From: Agrobacterium tumefaciens
GTDB taxonomy: Bacteria > Pseudomonadota > Alphaproteobacteria > Rhizobiales > Rhizobiaceae
Direction: 5' to 3'
DNA length: 64,000 nucleotides
NCBI RefSeq assembly: GCF_013318015.2
Contig: NZ_CP115842.1
Coordinates: 1,425,001-1,489,000 of the forward strand
Position numbers and translations under genes: made by a program. The notes under the pieces are model-generated. The model did not search any database. It was not told the DNA's origin and saw only the letters and a list, made by a program, of their open reading frames with translations. Positions 9,758 to 19,178 of the stretch are shown one piece after another; the first letter of the stretch is position 1; each line of letters opens with the position of its first letter.

Positions 9758-10870
9758 ATGAAACGCAAACATGTCCTGACTGTCGTGGGTCTTGTCGCAG
9801 CGGCTGGGGCCGCCGCCTTTTTCCTCGTTTCTGAAACCCCAAAACGGGAAGCCGAGGCCGCAGACCCAAGGACGGCTTCACCACTGGTAAGGATTGCGGA
9901 GGCGAAAAGGACCGGCAGGGCCGACCGGTCATTCACCGGGACGGTCGCATCGCGCGTTCAAAGCAATCTCGGATTTCGCGTTCCCGGTAAAATCGTGGAG
10001 CGGCTGGTCGATGTCGGTCAGCAGGTCAAACAGGGCCAACCGCTGATGCGCATTGATGAGACCGATCTTCAGCTTGCACTGACAGCAAAGCGGAATTCGG
10101 TCATATCAGCGCGTGCTATTTTGCTTCAGGCGCAAGCCGATGAGAAGCGCTATGCGGCACTGGTCAAGAATGGTCTGGCGGCCACGCCCCAGCGTTATGA
10201 ACAGGCAAAGGCGGCTCTCGATACAGCGACGGCACAGCTTGCGGCGGCCGAGGCCGAAGCGGAGGTGGCCGAGAACGCGGCAACCTACACCACTCTTGTT
10301 GCTGACTCGGATGGAACGGTCGTCGAAACTCTCGGTGATCCGGGACAAGTGGTCGCCGCCGGCCAGACGGTTGTTCAACTCGCAAAGGCGGGCCCTCGCG
10401 AGGCGGTCGTCTGGCTGCCTGAGACACTGCGACCTAAGGTGGGATCGGAAGCACAGGCCAGTGTTTATGGAAGCGACGGGCTTAGTGGAAACGCCAGACT
10501 GCGACAAATCTCCGATTCGGCTGATCCTCAAACGAGAACCTATGAAGCGCGTTACATTCTTGAGGGTGATGCGGCCTCAGCACCGCTTGGCGCCACTGTA
10601 ACAATCAGAACACCGGATGCCGAACGCCAGTCGGAAGTCACCGTGCCCGTCGGCGCCATTCTGGACGACGGTAATCGCACAGGCGTGTGGATCGTCGACG
10701 GCGCAACGTCAAAGGTGAAGTTCACCCCGATTAAAGTTCAGCAGATTGGCGAGGAGACGGCATTTGTCACGGGGATCGGCACCGGGGAGCAGGTCGTTGC
10801 CCTCGGCGCGCATCTTCTCGACGATGGCGCGACCGTCAGGATTGCCTCGAGCCAAGAGGTGAAAAACTAA
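9758..10870 (+). CDS. RND efflux periplasmic adaptor (HlyD/MFP family)
   Basis: 370 residues starting at ATG 9758 (MKRKHVLTVVGL), preceded by AAGAAGAG; upstream codons in this frame are not convincing. An N-terminal membrane anchor/signal segment (about 5-22) leads to a biotinyl-lipoyl-like hairpin (VPGKIVERLVDVGQQVKQGQ), an alpha-helical coiled coil rich in Ala/Glu/Gln (about 115-180) and beta-barrel domains. It would link the inner-membrane pump to an outer-membrane channel. No TolC-like gene is adjacent, so a channel elsewhere must serve. Its stop overlaps the start of the pump gene by one base. Confidence 0.93.
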   Translation: MKRKHVLTVVGLVAAAGAAAFFLVSETPKREAEAADPRTASPLVRIAEAKRTGRADRSFTGTVASRVQSNLGFRVPGKIVERLVDVGQQVKQGQPLMRIDETDLQLALTAKRNSVISARAILLQAQADEKRYAALVKNGLAATPQRYEQAKAALDTATAQLAAAEAEAEVAENAATYTTLVADSDGTVVETLGDPGQVVAAGQTVVQLAKAGPREAVVWLPETLRPKVGSEAQASVYGSDGLSGNARLRQISDSADPQTRTYEARYILEGDAASAPLGATVTIRTPDAERQSEVTVPVGAILDDGNRTGVWIVDGATSKVKFTPIKVQQIGEETAFVTGIGTGEQVVALGAHLLDDGATVRIASSQEVKN

Positions 10871-13800
10871 TGCGCTTCAACCTGTCAGCCATCGCGGTTC
10901 GCGAACGCGCCATCACCCTGTTCTTTATCGTGCTGCTGGCCGCAGCCGGCGTCTACGCTTTCGTCAAGCTGGGGCGCGCCGAGGATCCGTCCTTCACCAT
11001 CAAGACATTGACGGTCACGTCAGTCTGGCCGGGTGCAACAGCGCGAGAAATGCAGGACCTCGTCGCCGAGCCGCTTGAGAAACGTATTCAGGAACTGACC
11101 TGGTACGACCGCGTCGAGACCACAACGAGGCCAGGTTACGCTTTTCTGACAGTCACCCTCAAGGATAACACGCCGGCAAGTGCGGTTGCTGAAGAGTTCT
11201 ATCAGGCGCGCAAGAAGCTTGGCGACGAAGCCCGCAATCTCCCCCCGGGCGTGATGGGCCCATTCGTCAACGACGAATATTCTGACGTGAGTTTCGGCCT
11301 CTATGCACTGAAGGCAAAGGGAATGCCGATGCGCGATCTCGTTCGGCAAGCGGAAGTCATCCGCCAGGACCTCCTGCACGTGCCTGGCGTCAAGAAAATC
11401 AACATCGTCGGTGAGCGCCCCGAGCAGATTTTCGTCGAGTTCTCCTATGCGAAGCTCGCGACGCTCGGCATATCCGCGCAGGATATCGCTTCTGCGTTGC
11501 AGCGACAGAACACGGTAACGCCTGCGGGTTCCATCGACACACGAGGTCCACAGGTCTTTATCCGCTTCGACGGAGCTTACAACAGTGTGCAGGCGATTGC
11601 CGACACGCCGATCGTTGCTGCTGGACGAACCCTGAAGCTCTCCGATCTTGCAGAGGTGCGACGCGGTTATCAGGATCCCGCCACGTATATCATCCGCCAC
11701 GAGGGTGAACCGACAATCATGCTGGGTGCGGTGATGCAGGCGGGATGGAACGGTCTTGATCTCGGCAAGGCGCTTGAGGCTCGCTCTGCCGCCATTGCGC
11801 AAACATTGCCGCTGGGGATGACGCTTACCAAAGTCAGCGACCAGGCCGTCAACATCGATGAAGCCGTCGGCGAGTTCATGCTCAAGTTCGCGATGGCGCT
11901 TGGCGTGGTTCTGTTTGTCAGTCTGGTGGCACTTGGCTGGCGCGTTGGTATTGTTGTCGCACTTGCTGTGCCACTCACCCTTGCGGTGGTCTTTCTCATC
12001 ATGCTGGAGACCGGGCGCTTCTTCGACCGCATCACGCTTGGCGCTTTGATCCTCGCGCTTGGCCTTCTAGTTGACGATGCCATCATTGCCATCGAAGTGA
12101 TGGTGGTGAAGATGGAGGAGGGCATGGACCGCATCAAGGCGGCCGCCTATGCCTGGAGCCATACGGCAGCGCCGATGCTGTCCGGCACGCTGGTCACGAT
12201 CATCGGGCTGATGCCCGTGGGTTTTGCCAAGTCGACCGCAGGCGAATATGCCGGTAACATCTTCTGGGTCGTGGGCTTTGCGCTCATCGTATCCTGGATC
12301 GTCGCCGTCACCTTCACGCCCTATCTCGGTGTGAAGATGTTGCCCAACATCAAGCCGGTCGAGGGCGGTCATCACGCCATCTATGACACGCCGAATTACC
12401 GCCGTCTGCGCTCCGTCATCGAGTTCGCTGTCCGCCATAAGTTCATGGTCTGCGCCGTGGTCGGCATTTCCATGGCCGTTTCGGTCGTTGGAATGGGCGG
12501 CGTGAAACAACAGTTTTTCCCGACATCGGATCGGCCTGAGGTGCTGGTCGAGGTACGCATGCCCGAGGGCACGAGCATTGAGGCGACGACATCTGCGGTG
12601 AAGAAAGTCGAGGACTGGCTGCAAACTCAGCCTGAGACCAATATCGTCACGTCCTACGTAGGGCAGGGCGCACCCCGGTTCTTCTTTGCCATGGCACCGG
12701 AACTACCTGACCCTGCCTTCGCCAAGGTCGTCGTGCTCACACCCGATGCCCACGCACGTGAAGAACTGAAGCATCGCCTTCGTGCAGCTATTTCGGAGGG
12801 CCTTGTTCCTGAAGCGTCCGTCCGCGTCACCCAGCTTGTGTTTGGTCCTTACACGCCGTTCCCGGTCGAGTTCCGGATCATGGGTCCCGATCAGGATGAA
12901 CTCTACAGGATTTCTGAGCAGGCTCTGGCGATCATGAAGACTATACCCGATGTTCGCCAAGCCAACCGTGACTGGGGCAACCGAACACCCGTTCTGCGAT
13001 TTGTGCCCGACCAGGAGCGGCTCAATCTGATTGGTCTTTCTCCATCGGAGGCAGCCCAGCAATTGCAGATGCTGCTCTCCGGCATCCCCGTTACGCAGGT
13101 GCGCGACAATATCCGCAACGTGCCCGTCGTCGCTCGCAGTGCTGGCGAAAACCGCCTCGATCCGTCACGTCTTGCCGATTTCTCTCTGATGAGCAGGGAT
13201 GGCCGTCAGGTTCCGCTGGATCAACTCGGGCACTCCGAAATCCGGTTTGAAGAACCTATCCTGAAGCGTCGTGACCGCACGCCTGTCATCACGATCAGGT
13301 CTGATATCAACGAGGCGACGCAGCCTCCGGAGGTTTCCCAGCAGGTTATGAAAGCTCTGCAGCCACTCATCGCGTCGCTTCCCGTTGGATATCGTATCGA
13401 GATGGGCGGCAACATCGAGGAGTCTCTCAAGGCGAATACGGCACTCGCTCAGGTTTTCCCGGTGATGATTGCTGCCATGCTGATCGTCATCATTCTGCAG
13501 GTTCGCAGTCTCTCGACAATGACAATGGTGATGCTGACAGCGCCGCTTGGTCTTGCCGGGGTGGTTCCGACCCTGCTCCTGTTCAATCAGCCTTTCGGCT
13601 TCAACGCCATTCTCGGCTTGATCGGACTGGCGGGTATCCTGATGCGCAACACGCTTATTCTGACAGAGCAAATCAAGGAGAACCAGGCGGTAGGGCTCGA
13701 TGACTATCATGCCGTTATCGAAGCGACAGTGCAGCGGACACGACCCGTGATCCTGACGGCTCTCGCGGCGATCCTGGCGTTCATACCTCTGACCCACTCA

Positions 13801-13980
13801 GTATTCTGGGGGTCGATGGCCTATACCCTGATCGGTGGAACGGCAGCAGGCACGGTGATGATCCTGCTCTTCCTTCCGGCTCTCTATGCTGTCTGGTTCC
13901 GGATCAAGCCACCCAAGGCAGGTGCCGAAAAAGAGACGGTCGAGCACGTAGGGCAGCCACTGGCGCTCGCGGCAGAGTAG
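10870..13980 (+). CDS. RND efflux transporter, AcrB/MexB-type
   Basis: 1036 residues, full length for the HAE-1-like RND family. It starts with transmembrane helix 1 (about 12-30, ITLFFIVLLAAAGVYAFV) and a large periplasmic loop. A block of helices around 335-480 includes GALILALGLLVDDAIIAIE, the family motif with the proton-relay Asp pair. A second periplasmic loop and a final helix block (about 855-1015) follow. It is translationally coupled to the adaptor. The substrate cannot be read from sequence; the surrounding redox and electrophile-stress genes suggest toxic small organics. Confidence 0.95.
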   Translation: MRFNLSAIAVRERAITLFFIVLLAAAGVYAFVKLGRAEDPSFTIKTLTVTSVWPGATAREMQDLVAEPLEKRIQELTWYDRVETTTRPGYAFLTVTLKDNTPASAVAEEFYQARKKLGDEARNLPPGVMGPFVNDEYSDVSFGLYALKAKGMPMRDLVRQAEVIRQDLLHVPGVKKINIVGERPEQIFVEFSYAKLATLGISAQDIASALQRQNTVTPAGSIDTRGPQVFIRFDGAYNSVQAIADTPIVAAGRTLKLSDLAEVRRGYQDPATYIIRHEGEPTIMLGAVMQAGWNGLDLGKALEARSAAIAQTLPLGMTLTKVSDQAVNIDEAVGEFMLKFAMALGVVLFVSLVALGWRVGIVVALAVPLTLAVVFLIMLETGRFFDRITLGALILALGLLVDDAIIAIEVMVVKMEEGMDRIKAAAYAWSHTAAPMLSGTLVTIIGLMPVGFAKSTAGEYAGNIFWVVGFALIVSWIVAVTFTPYLGVKMLPNIKPVEGGHHAIYDTPNYRRLRSVIEFAVRHKFMVCAVVGISMAVSVVGMGGVKQQFFPTSDRPEVLVEVRMPEGTSIEATTSAVKKVEDWLQTQPETNIVTSYVGQGAPRFFFAMAPELPDPAFAKVVVLTPDAHAREELKHRLRAAISEGLVPEASVRVTQLVFGPYTPFPVEFRIMGPDQDELYRISEQALAIMKTIPDVRQANRDWGNRTPVLRFVPDQERLNLIGLSPSEAAQQLQMLLSGIPVTQVRDNIRNVPVVARSAGENRLDPSRLADFSLMSRDGRQVPLDQLGHSEIRFEEPILKRRDRTPVITIRSDINEATQPPEVSQQVMKALQPLIASLPVGYRIEMGGNIEESLKANTALAQVFPVMIAAMLIVIILQVRSLSTMTMVMLTAPLGLAGVVPTLLLFNQPFGFNAILGLIGLAGILMRNTLILTEQIKENQAVGLDDYHAVIEATVQRTRPVILTALAAILAFIPLTHSVFWGSMAYTLIGGTAAGTVMILLFLPALYAVWFRIKPPKAGAEKETVEHVGQPLALAAE

Positions 13981-14278
13981 GGGCGTCCATGCGTGCCGGC
14001 TCAAACCTGAAGCGTGGTGTGACGGCGGCGTTCAAGGGCAGCAGGAGCCGAACAATGCGTGGCCTCACACCATCTGGCCGAGCACCGTTGAAAGGCTGGG
14101 ATTTTCCATCTTATCCACATCCGGACCGATCTTCCGCCCGGACTAGTAGCACGGATACCAGACCCCGGCAGCCTATGCCGGGATCATCACTGCGCCCGGC
14201 TCCAATGCTGTGGGAGATCAAAGCTTCGCTTTGCCACCGATTTGCCACACCGCGCCAAATGGAATGTTGAAAAACGCA
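13981..14278. other. Intergenic region after the RND gene, no gene seen
   Basis: About 300 nt between the pump stop and the terminator of the following minus-strand gene. A 93-codon frame here (13989-14270) has no ribosome binding site and a composition unlike its neighbours. Only a short hairpin CAAAGC-TTC-GCTTTG (14219-14233) stands out. Confidence 0.5.
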
Positions 14279-14308
14279 GAACCTCCAATCGCATTTGGAT
14301 GAAGGTTC
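14279..14308 (-). terminator. Probable terminator of the TetR gene at 14351
   Basis: Arms GAACCT (14279-14284) and AGGTTC (14303-14308), with additional CCAA/TTGG pairing inside. On the minus strand the hairpin is followed by CTGCGTTTTT. It lies about 45 nt after the TetR stop. Confidence 0.55.
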
Positions 14309-14350
14309 CGTGGGAGGGTCATGCCGGTACCCTTCGTCGTTTTTTGCGGA

Positions 14351-14899
14351 CTAACTGATGCTGTTGTCGATCCATGCGTGCGTCTGTTCCAGAATCTCGT
14401 CCGATAGTTCCGGATCGTCGATTGCCCGGGCGAGTATGACCGCCCCAACCATGGCCGCCCAGCTTCCTATCGCTGTGCGCCGGCGATCTGCCGGGTCCAG
14501 TTGCGGGAGTGCCTTTTCGATCCGGCTGATCTGCGCACGAAGGCCTTCTGTCATGGCGGAGCGCGCCGGCGGCGTCTGGTGGCGAATTGCTGCAGCGAGA
14601 CCGGCGGTTGGGCAGCCACCGGCAGCGTTGTCGCGATGGCGAGGCGCAAGATAGGATTTGACGAAATCGCTGAAGTTGCCTCCTCCGACGCTATCTGAAG
14701 CAAGGGCATGGGCAAGGGTCTCCGCGACCAGATCGTCTTTTGAACTGAAATGTCCATAAAAGCCGCCGTGAGTAAGACCGGCTGCCTTCATCACCTCCGC
14801 AACGCTGACGGCATCGAACCCCTTGTCGCGAAACAGCCGGCTGGCGACATCCAGAATCCGGCGACGGTTTTCCGCCATCTGTTCTCGGCTGACCTTCAT
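14351..14899 (-). CDS. TetR family transcriptional regulator
   Basis: 182 residues from ATG 14899 (MKVSREQMAENRRRIL), the start shared by its relatives; upstream in-frame Mets lie in the operator region. The helix-turn-helix spans about 8-52 (ILDVASRLFRDKGFDAVSVA, AGLTHGGFYGHFSSKDDL). It is divergent from an SDR gene, and two ATGAT/ATCAT palindromes fill the 112-nt gap. It probably represses the SDR-ene-reductase pair and itself. Possible inducers are electrophiles, an inference from the neighbours. Confidence 0.92.
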   Translation of the reverse strand: MKVSREQMAENRRRILDVASRLFRDKGFDAVSVAEVMKAAGLTHGGFYGHFSSKDDLVAETLAHALASDSVGGGNFSDFVKSYLAPRHRDNAAGGCPTAGLAAAIRHQTPPARSAMTEGLRAQISRIEKALPQLDPADRRRTAIGSWAAMVGAVILARAIDDPELSDEILEQTHAWIDNSIS

Positions 14900-14935
14900 T
14901 TTCACAATTCTCCCAACATGGTCGTTGACATTTAC

Positions 14936-14979
14936 ATGATGGCTATCATATTTAAATCCAATCATGATGATCGTCATGA
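14936..14979. promoter_or_regulatory. Two TetR-type palindromes between tetR and SDR
   Basis: Site 1, ATGAT-GGCT-ATCAT, at 14936-14949; site 2, TCATGATGATCGTCATGA (one mismatched pair), at 14962-14979. TTGACATTTA just upstream (about 14925-14934) could be a -35 region and resembles the one before the RND operon. Confidence 0.6.
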
Positions 14980-15011
14980 ATATAGGTTCCATCACAGAAA
15001 AGAGCAATCCT

Positions 15012-15800
15012 ATGAGCACAAATCCTGCAGTCCTCATCACCGGCGCTTCCACCGGTATTGGTGCAACCTATGCCGATCGGTTTGCGCGGCGCGGCCACGA
15101 TCTCGTGCTGGTCGCCCGTGACGTGGCGCGAATGGAGGCCGTTGCAAGCCGTCTGCGACAGGAAACCGGCGTGGCCATAGACATCGTCCAGGCGGATCTC
15201 ACGCAACTCGCCGATCTTGCAAAAGTAGAGACGAGACTGCGCGACGATGACAGCATCGGCATCCTCGTCAACAATGCCGGCACGGCCATCGGTGGAACGT
15301 TCATCGAGCAGAGCACCGACGACATGGCCCGGCTTGTTGCACTCAATTCGACTGCACTCGTTCGCCTTGCCAGCGCAATTGCCCCTCGACTCGTCAAGAA
15401 AGGTGAGGGTGCAATCGTCAACATCGGCTCCGTGGTTGGTCTGGCGCCGGAGTTCGGCATGACGGTCTACGGCGCAACCAAGGCCTTTGTCCTCTTCCTG
15501 TCTCAGGGGCTTAGCCTCGAGCTTGGCCCGAAGGGCGTCTACGTTCAGGCTGTTCTTCCCGCCACGACACGAACCGAAATCTGGGACCATGTCGGCGCCG
15601 ACGTCAACGCACTGAACAACGTCATGGAGGTGGGCGATCTTGTGGATGCGGCTCTGGTCGGCTTCGACCGTCGCGAGCCGGTGACCATCCCGCCGCTTCC
15701 CGATGCCGGTCAGTGGGAAGCCTTTGAAGCTGCGCGCAAGACCATGCTGGCCAACTTCGGCAATGCGCTGCCTGCCGAACGGTACCGCACCGTCGCTTGA
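15012..15800 (+). CDS. Short-chain dehydrogenase/reductase
   Basis: 262 residues from ATG 15012 (MSTNPAVLITGAS), chosen because the glycine motif then sits at the usual place; an earlier ATG at 14964 lies in the operator. Classical SDR features are TGASTGIG (cofactor loop, about 10-17), NNAG, the catalytic Ser in NIGSVVG and YGATK as the Tyr-Lys pair. NAD(P)H-dependent carbonyl reduction is expected; the substrate is unknown. It is followed 48 nt later by an ene-reductase and probably forms an operon with it under the divergent TetR. Confidence 0.92.
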   Translation: MSTNPAVLITGASTGIGATYADRFARRGHDLVLVARDVARMEAVASRLRQETGVAIDIVQADLTQLADLAKVETRLRDDDSIGILVNNAGTAIGGTFIEQSTDDMARLVALNSTALVRLASAIAPRLVKKGEGAIVNIGSVVGLAPEFGMTVYGATKAFVLFLSQGLSLELGPKGVYVQAVLPATTRTEIWDHVGADVNALNNVMEVGDLVDAALVGFDRREPVTIPPLPDAGQWEAFEAARKTMLANFGNALPAERYRTVA

Positions 15801-15848
15801 GCAGACCGCGTAACCCATACCGCTGCGGCGGCAACACATAGGCAAATC

Positions 15849-16943
15849 ATGACTAAAAAGACGCTTTTCGAACCCTATACGCTCGGCTCCTTGACCCTTT
15901 CCAACCGGATTGTCATGGCGCCCCTGACGCGCAATCGCGCCGGTTGGGGCTTTGTCGCAGGTGACCTGACGGCTGAATATTACGGCCAGCGTGCTTCGGC
16001 CGGGCTCATCATTTCCGAAGCCACGCAAATATCGCAGCAGGGGCAGGGATACCAGGACACGCCCGGTATCTATACCCAGGCGCAGATCGAAGGCTGGCGC
16101 AAGGTCACCAGTGCGGTGCACGAGAAGGGTGGCCATATATTCCTCCAGCTCTGGCACGTCGGTCGCATCAGCCATGTTGATCTCCAGCCGAACGGCGCAG
16201 CGCCGGTCGCCCCTTCAGCCATCCGCGCCGAGACAAAGACGTTCGTCAACAATGCCTTCGTGGATGTTTCGCAACCCCGTGCCCTTGAACTGGAAGAGCT
16301 TCCTGGGATCGTCAACGATTTCCGTCAGGCAGCAGCCAACGCCATCGAGGCTGGTTTCGATGGTGTCGAGATCCACGGGGCCAACGGCTATCTGCTTGAT
16401 CAGTTCGCCAAGGACGGCGCCAATGTTCGCACAGACGCCTATGGCGGCTCTGTCGAAAACCGTGCGCGCCTCATGCTGGAAGTCACGGCCGCGGTTGTCG
16501 AGGAAATCGGCGCTGCACGCACCGGCATCCGCATCTCGCCGGTCTCGCCCGCCAATGGCATTTCGAGTACTGATCCGCAGGCGCAGTTCGATTACATCGT
16601 CGATCAGCTCGAAGCCCTTGGCATCGTGTACATTCATGTCGTCGAGGGTGCCACAGGTGGGCCGCGCGATGTCGCGCCATTCGACTTCGGATCATTGCGC
16701 CGTCGCTTCAGCAAGACCTATATCGCCAACAACGGCTATGACTTCGAGCTGGCGAGTTCGCATCTTGCCGAGGGTCGGGCGGATCTGATCGCCTTCGGCC
16801 GGCCGTTCATTGCCAATCCCGATTTGGTTGAGCGATTGAAAAGCGATGCGCCGTTGGCAGAGATAAACCCGGCTACGCTCTACGGTGGCGGTGCCGCGGG
16901 TTATATCGATTACCCCTCTTTGGCGGCAGCTGCCGGGCGTTGA
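15849..16943 (+). CDS. Old Yellow Enzyme family alkene reductase (NemA-like)
   Basis: 364 residues, full-length FMN-dependent TIM barrel. Motifs: MAPLTRNRA near the N terminus, the substrate-binding HGANGYLLDQF (about 175-185), GGSVENRARLMLEV and GRPFIANPDLVERL at the phosphate-binding C terminus. Such enzymes reduce activated C=C bonds of enals, enones, maleimides or nitro-esters with NADPH. Together with the preceding SDR it could clear reactive carbonyl compounds. N-ethylmaleimide reductase is the closest functional label. Confidence 0.93.
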   Translation: MTKKTLFEPYTLGSLTLSNRIVMAPLTRNRAGWGFVAGDLTAEYYGQRASAGLIISEATQISQQGQGYQDTPGIYTQAQIEGWRKVTSAVHEKGGHIFLQLWHVGRISHVDLQPNGAAPVAPSAIRAETKTFVNNAFVDVSQPRALELEELPGIVNDFRQAAANAIEAGFDGVEIHGANGYLLDQFAKDGANVRTDAYGGSVENRARLMLEVTAAVVEEIGAARTGIRISPVSPANGISSTDPQAQFDYIVDQLEALGIVYIHVVEGATGGPRDVAPFDFGSLRRRFSKTYIANNGYDFELASSHLAEGRADLIAFGRPFIANPDLVERLKSDAPLAEINPATLYGGGAAGYIDYPSLAAAAGR

Positions 16944-17081
16944 CTACTTTTGGGGTCGCTCGCTGGTGCGGCCCCATCAAATCAGTGTGCTGTGCCTGAT
17001 CCTTTGCGGATTGGTGCCGGGTCCCGACACTGAAGGGTTACCCTTTCCCTCACCGTCTGAAAGTCGCGCTTGACTTTAATG

Positions 17082-17127
17082 ATGATATATATCATTAAAA
17101 ATCACCAATGATGATGATAATCATCAT
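17082..17127. promoter_or_regulatory. Two palindromes upstream of the second SDR
   Basis: ATGATATATATCAT (17082-17095, perfect) and ATGATGATAATCATCAT (17111-17127, perfect arms of 8 around one base). They share the ATGAT/ATCAT half-site with palindromes before the TetR genes at 14899 and 19760, so one or both TetR proteins probably bind here. Confidence 0.6.
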
Positions 17128-17197
17128 AAAATTAGTGTCGTAAAACCATATGCCTTGGCGGCAATCCATGGTGATACCGAAAAGAGAGAAAGACGCT

Positions 17198-18022
17198 ATG
17201 GCGACGTTTGCTACTAAGAGACAGAAGACCGCCTTTGTGACCGGGGCTTCCAGTGGGATTGGCAAGGCGGCCGCCACGGCTCTGGCCCGGGCAGGCTACC
17301 GGGTGATTGGCACGAGTCGTAAGGCCGCACCTGGCGAGACACGTGATGGCATTCGGATGATTGCTTGTGACGTGACTTCCGATTTGTCTGTCTCGGATGC
17401 CGTGGCGCTGGCACATCAGGAACTTGGCCGTATCGACCTTCTGGTCAACAATGCCGGTTATGCCCTGTCCGGGGCGGCCGAAGAAAGCTCGGTGGATCAG
17501 GTTCGTTCGCTGTTTGAAACCAATTTTCTGGGTGTCGTTCGGGTGACCAATGCCGTGTTGCCGATGATGCGCCAACAGGGCTATGGCAGGATATTGAACA
17601 TCGGCTCTGTCCTGGGCTTAATACCCGGTCCTTTTGGAGCCTATTACTCGGCCAGCAAGCACGCCATTGAGGGCTATTCGGAATCGCTGGACCATGAGGT
17701 TCGCCAGTTCGGCATCCGTGTCGCCGTGATCGAGCCTTGGGCAACGAAAACCTCGATCGAGGCTAATTCTCCGCAAGGCGACCGTCCGGTTGCAGCCTAT
17801 GGCCAGACACTGGCCAGATACCGCACGGCGTTTGACTTGGCCATGGCGACCGGCGACACGGCGGATGATGTTGCGGCCACCATCCTGATGGCGGCGCAGG
17901 ACAAGGCGCCGCGGTTGCGCTACCCCTCCGGCAAGGCGGCCCGGCAGACCTCGTTTGCCCGGCGTTTCCTGCCGCTCGCGCTGTTTGATCGAACCTTGCG
18001 CAAGCAATTCAATATCGCGTGA
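17198..18022 (+). CDS. Short-chain dehydrogenase/reductase
   Basis: 274 residues from ATG 17198 with GAGAGAAAGACGCT as ribosome binding site; an upstream ATG at 17150 is less likely. Motifs: TGASSGIG, NNAGYALSG, NIGSVLG and YSASK for the catalytic Tyr and Lys. The region after the active site resembles the classical SDRs often annotated as oxidoreductases of unknown substrate. It lies behind a palindromic operator and 111 nt before a quinone-reductase-like gene. Confidence 0.92.
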   Translation: MATFATKRQKTAFVTGASSGIGKAAATALARAGYRVIGTSRKAAPGETRDGIRMIACDVTSDLSVSDAVALAHQELGRIDLLVNNAGYALSGAAEESSVDQVRSLFETNFLGVVRVTNAVLPMMRQQGYGRILNIGSVLGLIPGPFGAYYSASKHAIEGYSESLDHEVRQFGIRVAVIEPWATKTSIEANSPQGDRPVAAYGQTLARYRTAFDLAMATGDTADDVAATILMAAQDKAPRLRYPSGKAARQTSFARRFLPLALFDRTLRKQFNIA

Positions 18023-18075
18023 GCGAGAATGACGGCCACGGCAGGGCCTTCCAACAACATGCTCAGTTCGCGCTT

Positions 18076-18092
18076 AAAGCCTTGGCTTTTTT
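18076..18092 (+). terminator. Weak terminator-like hairpin after the SDR
   Basis: Arms AAAGC and GCTTT around CTTG, followed by a few T residues. The short stem makes partial read-through into the next gene likely. Confidence 0.35.
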
Positions 18093-18133
18093 AGCCATCT
18101 GAGCTGATAATATTTTTACACTGGAGAACGTCC

Positions 18134-19138
18134 GTGAAAGCCTTCGTCGTCGACAAATACAAAAAGAAGGGCGCCTTGCGTCTGGCAGACATGCCCGAGC
18201 CCCGGATGGGCGCGAATGATGTTCTGGTTCGCATTCAGGCCACGGCGATCAACCTTCTGGATTCCAAGGTGAGGGACGGCGAGTTCAAGCTGTTCCTGCC
18301 CTATCGCCCGCCCTTTATTCTGGGTCACGATCTAGCCGGAACGGTTGTAAGCGTGGGCGCGAATGTGCGGCAATTCAAGGCTGGGGACGAGGTTTACGCC
18401 CGTCCGAGGGATCACCGGGCCGGTACCTTTGCAGAGTTCATCGCAATTGACGCCGCCGATGTAGCGCTGAAGCCCGCCAGCCTTTCGATGGAGCAGGCCG
18501 CATCGATACCGCTGGTTGGACTGACCGCCTGGCAGGCGCTGGTGGAGGTCGGCAAGGTCAAGCCCGGCCAGAAAGTGTTCATTCAGGCTGGTTCCGGTGG
18601 GGTTGGGACCTTTGCCATCCAGCTTGCCAAGCATCTCGGCGCCACGGTGGCCACCACGACCAGTGCCGCGAATATTGACCTGGTCAAAAGCCTCGGCGCC
18701 GATGTGGTGATCGACTACAGGACGCAGGATTTCGAACAGGTGCTATCCGGTTATGATCTGGTGCTGAACAGTCAGGATGCCAAGACGCTGGCCAAGTCGC
18801 TGAATGTTCTGAAACCGGGTGGTCGGTTGATATCGATCTCGGGGCCGCCGGATGTTCCCTTTGCCAGATCTCTGGGGCTGAACATGTTCCTGCGCTTGGT
18901 GGTACGGATGCTGAGCCGGGGCGTACTGAAGAAGGCGAAAAGCCGGGGCGTCTTGTATTCCTTCCTGTTTATGCGCGCGGAAGGGCAACAACTTGCCCAG
19001 ATCGCCAAGCTGATCGACGCCGGCGTGATCCGTCCGGTCGTGGACAAGGTATTTCCCTTTGCTCAGACGGCGGAGGCCTTGGCCCATGTCGAGACCGGGC
19101 GCGCCAGGGGCAAGGTCGTTGTGAAGGTCGCAGACTGA
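18134..19138 (+). CDS. NADP-dependent quinone-oxidoreductase-like MDR protein
   Basis: 334 residues from a GTG start with GGAGAACGTCC upstream. It is a zinc-free medium-chain reductase: an N-terminal GroES-like domain (PFILGHDLAGTVVSVG) and a Rossmann domain with AGSGGVGTFAIQLAK (about 157-171). Zinc-ligand cysteines are absent, as in quinone oxidoreductase and alkenal reductases. It could reduce quinones or enones with NADPH, matching the rest of the cluster. The following TetR gene is convergent. Confidence 0.9.
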   Translation: MKAFVVDKYKKKGALRLADMPEPRMGANDVLVRIQATAINLLDSKVRDGEFKLFLPYRPPFILGHDLAGTVVSVGANVRQFKAGDEVYARPRDHRAGTFAEFIAIDAADVALKPASLSMEQAASIPLVGLTAWQALVEVGKVKPGQKVFIQAGSGGVGTFAIQLAKHLGATVATTTSAANIDLVKSLGADVVIDYRTQDFEQVLSGYDLVLNSQDAKTLAKSLNVLKPGGRLISISGPPDVPFARSLGLNMFLRLVVRMLSRGVLKKAKSRGVLYSFLFMRAEGQQLAQIAKLIDAGVIRPVVDKVFPFAQTAEALAHVETGRARGKVVVKVAD

Positions 19139-19178
19139 GTTCGTATTTTGCAGGAGATGGGGTCGCATGGCTGCGGCC

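Noticed and set aside
13989..14270. A 93-codon gene after the RND pump
   Set aside because: No start site, no recognisable sequence, and it overlaps hairpins that serve the neighbouring gene.
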